Source: an uncultured Ellagibacter sp. (GTDB lineage Bacteria > Actinomycetota > Coriobacteriia > Coriobacteriales > Eggerthellaceae). Taken from it: a DNA stretch of 64,000 nt. Under the pieces are notes generated by a model. That model was given only the letters and a program-made list of their open reading frames with translations, was not told the origin of the DNA and did not search any database. The translations under genes were made by a program, and so were the position numbers. Of this stretch, positions 7,701 to 14,731 are shown in pieces (positions within the stretch are counted from its first letter, which is position 1; every line of letters begins with the position of its first letter). The stretch spans positions 25,082 to 89,081 of the forward strand of contig CAKUKU010000006.1 of NCBI GenBank assembly GCA_934663775.1. The letters are read 5' to 3'.

Positions 7701-9011
7701 GTGCAGGTTAAAGACAGAGTCCGCGAGGACGACGGGGACAAGCAGGAGCTGGTTCTTACCCTGGTTGCATCTGCCGATGAGGTGAAGGAAGCGGCGGACA
7801 AGTTCTTCGCAGAAATCGCGCAGCGCGACATCCCGGGTTTCCGCAAGGGCAAGGCGCCTCGCGCGGTTCTCGAGCAGAACGTTGGCGGCCACAAGAACGC
7901 CATGGGCGGCGTAGCCGAGATGCTCATCAACGAGAAGGCCTTCAAGGCGCTCGACGATGCGGACGTCATCTTCGTCGGCGAGCCCGACTTCAACGTTGAC
8001 AACGACGTGGTGGAAGGACAGCCGTTCACGTTCACCGTCTCCGGTGCGGTGGTGCCGCAGATGAAGCTTTCGAGCTACGACGGCGTCTCCATCGAGATGC
8101 CTCCTGACGAGGCCACTGACGCCGAAGTCGACCGCCAGCTCAAGCATCTCCAGGACGTCTACCATTCGTTCGAGAACATCGACGACCCCGATCACGTTGC
8201 GGAAATGGGCGATGTGGTTACCGCCGCCGTCACCGTTACGCAGGATGACAAGCCTGTGAACGGCCTTCGCTACGCGACGCGCATGATCGAACTCGGCGCG
8301 GGCTCCATGCCTGCCACTTTCGACGAGCATCTCGTTGGCAGCAAGCTCGGCGACACGCTCGAATTCGACTTCGAGGCGAAAGACGACGAGGGCAACACTC
8401 AGTTTGGCGACGGCAAGCTGCATGCCAACGTTGAGATCAAGGAATTCCGTCACAAGGTTATTCCCGCGCTCGACGATGAGCTCGCTGCCAAGGTCGGCTG
8501 CGCGAATGCCGAGGATATGCGCAAGCAGATGCGCCTGCAGATTAACCAGCACAAGGAAGCGGAGCTTCCGGGTCTTATGGTCCAGCGCGCCGTCGATGCC
8601 CTCGCCGAGCGCCTTGAGGGTGATGTCCCGCAATACTACGTAGACTTCATCCGCCAGGACGTTGGTCGAGAAATGATGCAGAGCTTTGAGAAGCAGGGCA
8701 CTTCTCTCCAGGAGTGGCTGCTCAACAACAACGGCAAGGCCGACGAGGTTAAAGAGAGCGTCAATAACGAAGCTATCCGCCGCGCACGCATCGACTGTGC
8801 GCTCGAGGCCCTCATCGCGGAGAAGAATATCGAGGTCACCGAAGAGGACATCGAGAAGGAACTCGCCCAGGAAGACGACCCCACCGCAATTCGCGAGAAG
8901 TGGGAAAAGGCGAATCGCATGTCCGAACTTCGCAAGGTGTGTCGCCATTCTAAGGCGTCGCGTTGGCTTGTCCAGACGGCCGAAGTGACCGTCGTTGACG
9001 AAGAGGCGTAA
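7701..9011 (+). CDS. tig: Trigger factor (ribosome-linked chaperone and prolyl isomerase)
   Basis: A 436-residue chaperone with the three domains of trigger factor. The N-terminal ribosome-binding domain has the signature GFRKGKAP (about residues 48-55). A middle FKBP-type isomerase domain follows (MGDVVTAAVTVT to GKLHANVEIKE), then a C-terminal helical SurA-like domain (DVPQYYVDFIRQDVGREMMQ). The chosen start is GTG 7701, since AAAGGAGG lies at 7689-7696; an ATG at 7671 would precede that site. In most genomes tig sits with clpP and clpX. Here it is paired with a SlyD-like FKBP and lies next to a trigger-factor C-domain-like gene and a molybdoenzyme. It could be the only trigger factor of the cell or a dedicated paralogue; the window cannot decide this. 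Confidence 0.88.
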   Translation: MQVKDRVREDDGDKQELVLTLVASADEVKEAADKFFAEIAQRDIPGFRKGKAPRAVLEQNVGGHKNAMGGVAEMLINEKAFKALDDADVIFVGEPDFNVDNDVVEGQPFTFTVSGAVVPQMKLSSYDGVSIEMPPDEATDAEVDRQLKHLQDVYHSFENIDDPDHVAEMGDVVTAAVTVTQDDKPVNGLRYATRMIELGAGSMPATFDEHLVGSKLGDTLEFDFEAKDDEGNTQFGDGKLHANVEIKEFRHKVIPALDDELAAKVGCANAEDMRKQMRLQINQHKEAELPGLMVQRAVDALAERLEGDVPQYYVDFIRQDVGREMMQSFEKQGTSLQEWLLNNNGKADEVKESVNNEAIRRARIDCALEALIAEKNIEVTEEDIEKELAQEDDPTAIREKWEKANRMSELRKVCRHSKASRWLVQTAEVTVVDEEA

Positions 9012-9062
9012 ATCAAGGCGAGCGGCCCTCGGGGCATCGCTTTCGCGTAAAAGGAGACAAAC

Positions 9063-9581
9063 ATGGATCTTGGCACTACGGTAACGCTCGTGTACACGGG
9101 CAAGCTGGAGGACGGCACGGTATTCGGTTACGCAACCGAGGAAAACCCCATGATCTTCCAGACAGGTATGGATATGGCAATCGATGGTTTCGAGCGCGAA
9201 ATTCTCGCGATGGAAGGCCTCGAAGGCGAGAAGAAGACGTTCACCGTCGGGCAGTACGACGCGTACGGCGAATATCTCGACGACCATGTGGCTGTGATTC
9301 CCGAATTCCAGGTTCCCAAGCGCAATATCAAGGTTGGCGCGCGCATGTGGATGGCCAACGACGAAGGCGAGCCGACGCTCGGCACCGTTATCAAAATCGA
9401 GGACGGTAACGTGACGTTCGACTTGAACCATCCGCTTGCTGGCAAGGACCTCACCTTCGAAGTGGAAATCAAGGGCATTGAAGCTGCTCCCGAGGACTTC
9501 GTCTCGGCCCGCGAGAAGGCGGAGCATATGAAGGAGCAGTCTAAGCTCCTCGGCGGCGACCAGGGCGAATCGTATCGCTAG
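9063..9581 (+). CDS. SlyD-like FKBP peptidyl-prolyl isomerase
   Basis: A 172-residue cytoplasmic FKBP. The N-terminal strand VTLVYTGKLEDGTVFGYA matches the FKBP entry motif. MAIDGFEREILAMEGLEGEKKTF forms the central part, and the insert-in-flap chaperone domain spans roughly residues 70-125 (YGEYLDDHVAVIPEFQVP to GTVIKIEDGNVTFDLNHPLAGKDLTFEVEI). NHPLAGKDLTFEVEI is the conserved closing strand. The metal-binding His/Cys tail of E. coli SlyD is absent; the C-terminus is a short charged helix. ATG 9063 follows AAAGGAGAC. It lies 51 bp after the trigger-factor gene and is probably co-transcribed, ending at the terminator at 9615. SlyD proteins assist metalloenzyme folding (known for hydrogenases), which suits the neighbouring molybdoenzyme, but this is inference. 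Confidence 0.88.
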   Translation: MDLGTTVTLVYTGKLEDGTVFGYATEENPMIFQTGMDMAIDGFEREILAMEGLEGEKKTFTVGQYDAYGEYLDDHVAVIPEFQVPKRNIKVGARMWMANDEGEPTLGTVIKIEDGNVTFDLNHPLAGKDLTFEVEIKGIEAAPEDFVSAREKAEHMKEQSKLLGGDQGESYR

Positions 9582-9614
9582 CCATTGCCTTTAAGCTGCT
9601 GTAACGCTCATCAG

Positions 9615-9641
9615 GGCCTCGCGCACGCGGGGCCCTTTCTT
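9615..9641 (+). terminator. Intrinsic terminator after the FKBP gene
   Basis: GGGCCTCGCG-CAC-GCGGGGCCC (one wobble pair) is followed by TTTCTT. A second hairpin, GGCTCGAAAGC / GCTTTCGAGCC (9662-9691), lies just beyond it without a T-run on either strand; its role is unclear. Confidence 0.75.
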
Positions 9642-9708
9642 ACGCTCTGGTACAGGAGGCGGGCTCGAAAGCAAACGCAGGCTTTCGAGCCTGGCCCCAT
9701 AACGCAAG

Positions 9709-9734
9709 ATGGCCCCTGCACGCAGGGGCCATCG
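9709..9734 (-). terminator. Terminator hairpin of the 9756-10532 gene
   Basis: GATGGCCCCTG-CACG-CAGGGGCCATC is a perfect 11-bp stem about 20 bp past the stop codon on the minus strand. The following T-run is poor (TTGCGTT), so confidence is moderate. Confidence 0.6.
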
Positions 9735-9755
9735 TCAAACGTTAAAAGAGAGCGC

Positions 9756-10532
9756 CTAGAGCGTCATGAAGCTGTCGGGGAACTGCTTGTTGGCGTTCAG
9801 AACGTCCTTGCTCGTGTCGCCGTAGCGCAGCCATTCAGTGTCGGTCGGCTTGCGCTTGATCATGGCGTTTTCCATGATCTCCTTGAGCGCCTTGGTCTTT
9901 CGGGCGTATTCCTCCATCTGGGGAAGGCGGCCGTCAAGCTCGATCTGGCGGCGCTTGTACGCCTTGTCCTGAATAGACTCGCCGGGAATGATGGCGTAGA
10001 AGTCTTCCGCCTCGAGCGTGTAGTTCGCATGGTCGGCGTAGGCGGCCAGCGCCGAGTCCTCCTTAAGGCTTTGGATCGTGCGTTCGCGCACGTCGTCCTC
10101 GAGCTGCTCGGGTGTGATCCCGCGCTGTTCGCAGAACTCTTCCTTCGTCATGCCCTGACGGCTGATCATCTCCTCCATGCGCATGTTGGACGCGTAAAGC
10201 GAGTTCTCGACGAGATCGGCGGGAAGCTCTTCCACCAGGCGCTTGGAAAGCTCCTTGCAGATAGCGTCCTGGTCGGCGAGTTCCTGCACCTCGCGGTTCT
10301 CGCGATACATGTTATAGCGGATGAAGATGAGAAGCTCGTCGACGCTCTTGAAGTCCTCGCAATGTGCGTTGACCCAGCCGTCGGTCAGCTTCGGCTTTTC
10401 GCCTTCCTTGCAGATGTTGATTTCAAGCCAGCGAGCCGCCGTTTCGCGAATGCGTTCTTCCGGGATGCGAACTTCCTCGGCGATCGCGTAGACGGGATCG
10501 TAGGACGTGAGGGTGAATTGCTTGGTTGCCAT
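9756..10532 (-). CDS. Trigger-factor C-domain-like chaperone, 258 aa
   Basis: A 258-residue, mostly helical soluble protein. The central part (about residues 95-180) matches the SurA-like C-terminal domain of trigger factor: VEELPADLVENSLYASNMR, then the MTKEEFCEQRGITPEQLEDD repeat pattern, then AALAYADH-type helix and a YAIIPG turn. The N-terminal 70 residues replace the ribosome-binding domain with a short region containing ICKEGEKPKL; no GFRxGK motif and no FKBP domain are present. The start ATG 10532 follows GGGGAGGATT; ATG 10724 is rejected. The gene is divergent from the molybdoenzyme operon with 446 bp between them, and lies next to a trigger factor and an FKBP. A dedicated chaperone for the molybdoenzyme or its partner is the natural reading. 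This is inference from position and fold. Confidence 0.75.
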   Translation of the reverse strand: MATKQFTLTSYDPVYAIAEEVRIPEERIRETAARWLEINICKEGEKPKLTDGWVNAHCEDFKSVDELLIFIRYNMYRENREVQELADQDAICKELSKRLVEELPADLVENSLYASNMRMEEMISRQGMTKEEFCEQRGITPEQLEDDVRERTIQSLKEDSALAAYADHANYTLEAEDFYAIIPGESIQDKAYKRRQIELDGRLPQMEEYARKTKALKEIMENAMIKRKPTDTEWLRYGDTSKDVLNANKQFPDSFMTL

Positions 10533-10978
10533 AATGTTAATCCTCCCCAAAACCAGGCCCACGAACGGCCCGGGATGTAACGTGGATTGGTGAATACTGA
10601 AATGGTATCTGACAGCGTGCATACCAACTAATATTGTACCAATGGTTCGTGTCATGCGGCGCGCCGATTCCAAGCTTTTCGTACCCAATTTGAGGGGATG
10701 AGAAGATTTCAACAGATTGTCCAAAATTGGGCATACCGTTCGCGGAATTTTTCATGACCTGGGCAAATAGGGACATTCATCATGAAAATCAACCTAACGG
10801 GATGAGGATGATTACCCCAAAACCGACCTGCTGATTCGATTCCAAGACGCGTAATGACTCTAATATGAAACATGCCTTGAGGCGGTGGTTGCCAAGAAGC
10901 AGACAGCGGCTTCGGAAGCGCTCATCGCCGGGTAATGTGGAGAAAGAAATTGGCGAGGGAAAAGGAAGGAAGAAGACT
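10533..10978. promoter_or_regulatory. Divergent control region with a third dyad copy (10788-10815)
   Basis: ATCAACC (10788-10794), TAACG, GGATGAG (10800-10806) is a weaker copy of the shared dyad. GATTAC (10810-10815) follows three bases later as the -10 box of the molybdoenzyme operon, leaving a leader of about 155 nt. A separate inverted repeat, CCCAATTT (10684-10691) and AAATTGGG (10724-10731), lies midway and may serve the divergent minus-strand gene; a TACAAT -10-like sequence for that gene lies near 10630 on the minus strand. No coding sequence is seen in this gap. Confidence 0.5.
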
Positions 10979-13294
10979 ATGGCATATGGTAAGCAGTGGC
11001 GTACCGAGCTCGAAGACGGTACCGTAGTCACTCGTAGCAACACTTGGTCTCCTCCGGGATCTCACCCGGTTGGATACGGTGTCAAGGTCGTTACGAAGGG
11101 CGATCAGCTCATCCGTATTGAGGGCGACGACGATAACCCGATCACCACTGGTCGCGTTAACGCCATGAACCTGGCTCTTCGCGAGTACACCCACTCTCCG
11201 AATCGCGTCATCTACCCGATGAAGCGTGCGTTCGAAGATCGCGGCAAGGACAAGTGGGAGCGCACCACTTGGGACGAGGCAATGGACACGATCTGCGAGA
11301 AGGTCCGTTACTTCCAGAACACCTACGGCCCCGAGTCCATCGTTTGCTTCGGTGGTACCGGCCGTGAGGCTTGCATCTACTACTACGCGCTGACGTTCTC
11401 CGTTCTGCAGTCCCCCAACTGCTGCTACACGCAGTCCGGCTGGTCCTGCTACGGTCCTCGTTGCTCCATCTCTGACTACGTGCTCGGCGCAGGCTATCCT
11501 GAGCTCGACTACGCTGGTCATCTGCCCGGTTCTTATCATGACCCGCGTTACACGCTGTCCAAGTGGGTTGTGGTTTGGGGCAAGGAGCCGCTGCCCTCCA
11601 ACGGCGACGGTTTCTTCGGCCACTGCCTCGTCGACATGATGAAGCTTGGCACGCACATCATCTCCGTTGACCCCCGCGTCACCTGGGTCGGTGCTCATGA
11701 TGGCAACATCAACCTGCAGGTTCGCCCGCAGACCGACACGGCTCTCGCACTCGGCCTCATCAACCTCCTCTTCGAGAACGATGAGTACGATCATGAGTTC
11801 GTCGAGAACTGGATCTACGGCGTTGACGAGCTGAAGGCTCGCGCCGCTGAGTATCCCGTGGACAAGGTCGCCGAGATCACCACGGTCGACGCTGAGGACA
11901 TCAAGCGCGTCGCCCACATCATCGGCACCGAGCGTCCTATCGGTTGGGCTTGGGGTCTGGCATTCGACCAGAACAAGAACGGCGTTCAGCTGTCCCAGGC
12001 ATTCATCATCTTGGCTGCTATGTGCGGTTCTATCGACCGTCCTGGCGGACTTACCCTTGGTCCTCCGTCGGCACTTCTCGGCAAGTGGCGCATGGAGCAG
12101 CGCGGCGCTATGACCGACGACGTTTGGTCGAAGCGTATCGGTGCTGCGCAGTGGCCTGGCCTGTCCACCGGCATGGCTACCACCCAGCCTGACGAGACCC
12201 TGAACACCATGGAGACGGATCAGCCGTACGCTCTGAAGATGGGCTGGTTCAACAGCTCCAACTTCCTGACGCCGACCTGCTCTGCTCAGCCGAAGCGTTG
12301 GCACAAGGCTCTCCAGAAGCTCGAGTTCGTTGTCATCCAGGACCTCACCCAGACGCCGACTTCCATGGCTCTCGGTGACTACTTCCTGCCCATGTCCACC
12401 TGGGCTGAGCATGATGGCATCGTTCTCACCCACTACGGCCGCAACACCGTGTTCATGGGCCCCATGAACAAGGCTCTCACGGTTGGCGAGTGCAAGTCCG
12501 ACATCGAGATCTGCCTCATGTTCGGTCAGCGCCTCAACCCCGAGTGGTGGCCGTGGTACAAGCCTGCAGACGGCAAGTCGCTTGACCTCCCCGCGCTGCA
12601 GCAGGCAGTCGAAGACTTCTTCAGCGATCAGCTCAAGGAGCTTGGCTTCGACTGGAAGACCTTCCAGGAGCTCGGCCTTTACCAGCCTGGTGCTCATGGC
12701 TTCGAGTACGAGAAGTACGAGAAGGGCATGCTCCGCTTCGACGGCGCTCCCGGCTTCAACACCATTACCGGCCAGATCGAAGCCTACTCGATTCTTTACG
12801 AATCCTGGGGCGAGGATCCGCTGCCGTACTACGAGGAGCCGAACTACAGCCCGATCAGCAAGCCCGACTTGGCTGATCAGTATCCTCTGATCACCACCTC
12901 TGGCGCTCGTCGCTACAGCTCCTTCCACTCCGAGCATCGTCATGTTCCTTCGCTTCGCCAGATCGATCCGTGGCCGTGGTGCCAGATCAATCCGGAAACC
13001 GCTAAGGCATACGACGTGACCGACGGTGACTGGATTGAGGTCTACAACATGTTCGGCGAGGCTCGCTTCAAGGCTGAGATCACGCCGGTCATGAAGCCCG
13101 GTATCCTCATGTGCGCACATGGTTGGTGGTTCCCTGAGCAGGACGGCGAAGAGCCCAACCTGTTCGGCGTTTGGAAGTCCAACTTCAACAGCCTCGTGCC
13201 GCATCAGAACATTGGTAAGCTTGGCTTTGGCGCTCCGTACAAGGGTGTTATGTGCAACATCCGCCGCGTCCATAGCCTGAACTCCGACGACTAA
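10979..13294 (+). CDS. Molybdopterin oxidoreductase, catechol dehydroxylase / transhydroxylase type, lacking the Fe-S site
   Basis: The catalytic subunit, 771 residues, of the DMSO-reductase superfamily, closest in motifs to pyrogallol transhydroxylase and gut catechol dehydroxylases. WSPPGSHP, GRVNAMNLALREY and NRVIYPMKR mark the N-terminus. The likely molybdenum site is GWSCYGPRCS (Ser156 or Cys157). LITTSGARRYSSFHSEHRH and NPETAKAYDVTDGDWIEV mark the C-terminal cofactor-binding domain. There is no Tat or Sec signal, so it should be cytoplasmic. In relatives the N-terminal region holds four cysteines for a 4Fe-4S cluster; here the matching positions read Thr22, Ser28, Tyr33 and Asn61. ATG 10979 follows AAAGGAAGGAAG. 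Codon use (GCT, GTT, CGT rich) points to high expression. The next gene, 17 bp on, encodes its partner. A redox-neutral reaction such as hydroxyl transfer on a polyphenol would fit a cluster-free enzyme. The substrate is unknown. Confidence 0.88.
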   Translation: MAYGKQWRTELEDGTVVTRSNTWSPPGSHPVGYGVKVVTKGDQLIRIEGDDDNPITTGRVNAMNLALREYTHSPNRVIYPMKRAFEDRGKDKWERTTWDEAMDTICEKVRYFQNTYGPESIVCFGGTGREACIYYYALTFSVLQSPNCCYTQSGWSCYGPRCSISDYVLGAGYPELDYAGHLPGSYHDPRYTLSKWVVVWGKEPLPSNGDGFFGHCLVDMMKLGTHIISVDPRVTWVGAHDGNINLQVRPQTDTALALGLINLLFENDEYDHEFVENWIYGVDELKARAAEYPVDKVAEITTVDAEDIKRVAHIIGTERPIGWAWGLAFDQNKNGVQLSQAFIILAAMCGSIDRPGGLTLGPPSALLGKWRMEQRGAMTDDVWSKRIGAAQWPGLSTGMATTQPDETLNTMETDQPYALKMGWFNSSNFLTPTCSAQPKRWHKALQKLEFVVIQDLTQTPTSMALGDYFLPMSTWAEHDGIVLTHYGRNTVFMGPMNKALTVGECKSDIEICLMFGQRLNPEWWPWYKPADGKSLDLPALQQAVEDFFSDQLKELGFDWKTFQELGLYQPGAHGFEYEKYEKGMLRFDGAPGFNTITGQIEAYSILYESWGEDPLPYYEEPNYSPISKPDLADQYPLITTSGARRYSSFHSEHRHVPSLRQIDPWPWCQINPETAKAYDVTDGDWIEVYNMFGEARFKAEITPVMKPGILMCAHGWWFPEQDGEEPNLFGVWKSNFNSLVPHQNIGKLGFGAPYKGVMCNIRRVHSLNSDD

Positions 13295-13311
13295 GAAAGG
13301 AAGTGGCATAA

Positions 13312-13671
13312 ATGGCAGATCAGAAGTACGCACTGCTGGTAGACTACACGTACTACTCCGGTAACCATGCCGCCGAGATCGGCTGCAAAGAAGAGCTTGG
13401 CCTTCCTCTCGAACAGTTCGGTATCAAGGAAGTTCAGGTTGGTCCCTTCAAGAAGGGCGAAGGTAATGACGGCGACGCTTGGGAGTGGTTCTACATTCCT
13501 TGCCCGACGTCCATCTTCTCCGAGCATTGGGGAACCAATGGCGACAAGGCCGGCCAGCGTCCGCTCGCTGTGCAGGTCGACGAGTCCGCTTCGATGTACT
13601 ACGGTACCCTCGAGGACATGATCGCCAAGATGGCAGAGTTCGATCGTCCGATGGTTCTCTTCCAGCTCTAA
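13312..13671 (+). CDS. Ferredoxin-like small subunit that has lost its cluster cysteines
   Basis: A 119-residue partner of the molybdoenzyme, 17 bp downstream with its own AAAGGAAGTGG. The order of motifs matches the electron-transfer subunits of this family: YALLVDY start, a first cluster region, KEELGLPLEQFGIK, WEWFYIPCPTS, then MYYGTLEDM and PMVLFQL at the end. Where relatives have C-x2-C-x2-C-x3-C, this protein has Tyr15, Asn18, Ala21 and Cys25. In the later region the cysteines after PTS are replaced (IFSEHW, then AVQVDESAS). Only two cysteines remain in the whole chain, Cys25 and Cys64, so no 4Fe-4S cluster can form. The fold seems kept, with no frameshift, and codon use matches the large subunit. 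It most likely survives as a structural subunit. Family comparison is from memory. Confidence 0.85.
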   Translation: MADQKYALLVDYTYYSGNHAAEIGCKEELGLPLEQFGIKEVQVGPFKKGEGNDGDAWEWFYIPCPTSIFSEHWGTNGDKAGQRPLAVQVDESASMYYGTLEDMIAKMAEFDRPMVLFQL

Positions 13672-13754
13672 CTCTTTAGTGTGTTATGATGTGCGTGGTC
13701 GCTGGGGAACCAGCGGCCACCGCATCGTGAGAAAGACCAATAAGGAGGGATAAC

Positions 13755-14030
13755 ATGACCCGCGATGAATTCTTTGAGCTCGACGCAGCTGCTGCAGCTG
13801 CTGAGCTGAACGCAGGCCTCGAGGCTGGCAAGAGCAAGGACGAAGTCCTCGCCGATCACGGCATTGCTCAGGCCGACCTGATGAAGGCTCAGATCTTCTT
13901 CGTGAAGGATAAGTTCATTGCTCGCGCTTGGGGTGGCTACACCTCCACGAAGCGCACCGGCAATGAGGCTGGCGACACCGCTAACGGTGTTGGCGACTCC
14001 GATCCTTCGAAGGGCTACAACGGCATCTAG
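13755..14030 (+). CDS. Small orphan protein, 91 aa, third gene of the molybdoenzyme operon
   Basis: A 91-residue soluble protein with no cysteine. The N-terminal half is helical and Ala/Glu-rich (FFELDAAAAAAELNAGLEAG), followed by KSKDEVLADHGIAQADLMKAQ, which could form a small helix-turn-helix-like pair. The C-terminal 30 residues are Gly/Asp/Ser-rich and probably disordered. ATG 13755 follows TAAGGAGGG, a strong ribosome site. It lies 83 bp after the small subunit and before the operon terminator at 14078, and shares the high-expression codon use of the two upstream genes. I do not recognise a family. A third subunit, stabiliser or assembly factor is possible. Confidence 0.75.
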   Translation: MTRDEFFELDAAAAAAELNAGLEAGKSKDEVLADHGIAQADLMKAQIFFVKDKFIARAWGGYTSTKRTGNEAGDTANGVGDSDPSKGYNGI

Positions 14031-14077
14031 TTCCTTAGGGGAATGTTTTTCTAGGGGCCTGAAATTAGCTCACTAAA

Positions 14078-14108
14078 GAACCTCTTCTTATGAAGAGGTT
14101 CTTTTTTT
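14078..14108 (+). terminator. Intrinsic terminator of the molybdoenzyme operon
   Basis: GAACCTCTTC-TTAT-GAAGAGGTTC is followed by TTTTTTT. Confidence 0.95.
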
Positions 14109-14250
14109 GTGCTTTGGCTTCGATGGTACGAAATTGCGCATACTGTTCCACTAACTTAGCCCAGCTCAATAGCGGTTTTCTCCATGTTAAGATAATTGAG
14201 TCAGTTGATATGACAGGCTGCTTTAACAATTCAAGGAGGGCGCTTTCGAT

Positions 14251-14589
14251 ATGGCTATAACGAACGAAGAGGAGATTCTCGCCGAGGTTGAAGAGCTGGG
14301 TCGTTTGACCGAGGCTCAGGAAGATATTCTATACAACATCGCTTTGAAGCAGGATGAGCTTGGTCGAGAGGCCACGAACCTTCTGCTTGAGAAGGTTGTC
14401 GATAGCGAAATCTATCAGCCGATGATTGACCGCGAGATGCTCACCTACGAGGTGTTCAACAAGGGCGGCAAGCATGAGATAGCCTGCCTGTACGTGACGC
14501 TTAAGGGCATGCGCTATTGCATCATGTACGGCGATGAGATTTCTCCGCGTCGCATGCTTGATCCCGCTGGCTCTCCTCGCCAGAAATAA
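14251..14589 (+). CDS. Small protein of unknown function, 112 aa
   Basis: A 112-residue soluble acidic protein. The first half is strongly helical (EEEILAEVEELGRLTEAQEDILYNIALKQDELG) and could form a coiled coil. The second half has a strand-like segment, IACLYVTLKGMRYCIMYGDE. ATG 14251 follows CAAGGAGGG. The gene has its own upstream region, with a TTAAGATAAT -10-like element, and its own terminator at 14604. It directly follows the molybdoenzyme operon but does not carry the shared dyad. No family recognised. Confidence 0.7.
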   Translation: MAITNEEEILAEVEELGRLTEAQEDILYNIALKQDELGREATNLLLEKVVDSEIYQPMIDREMLTYEVFNKGGKHEIACLYVTLKGMRYCIMYGDEISPRRMLDPAGSPRQK

Positions 14590-14603
14590 GAAATTTCCGG
14601 AAA

Positions 14604-14640
14604 CGGCCCGACTCCCTCGCGTCGGGCCGCTTTGTCTTTT
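14604..14640 (+). terminator. Intrinsic terminator after the 112-aa gene
   Basis: CGGCCCGAC-8 nt-GTCGGGCCG is followed by CTTTGTCTTTT. Confidence 0.85.
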
Positions 14641-14731
14641 CGGCCGATGCGCACCATGCTTGAGGTATGGCATGTGCGAGGTAATTGCTCTACATTAGTC
14701 TACGTGTTGGTTGATTGAGCGAGGTGAGTGC

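Noticed and set aside
7116-9527. An 803-aa open frame on the minus strand across the zinc-ribbon, trigger-factor and FKBP genes
   Set aside because: Mirror frame of real genes in GC-rich DNA; composition is leucine/arginine/histidine-rich without domains, and the plus-strand genes have ribosome sites and family motifs.
10922-13333. An 803-aa open frame antisense to the molybdoenzyme
   Set aside because: Mirror frame of the enzyme gene; no ribosome site, no recognisable protein.
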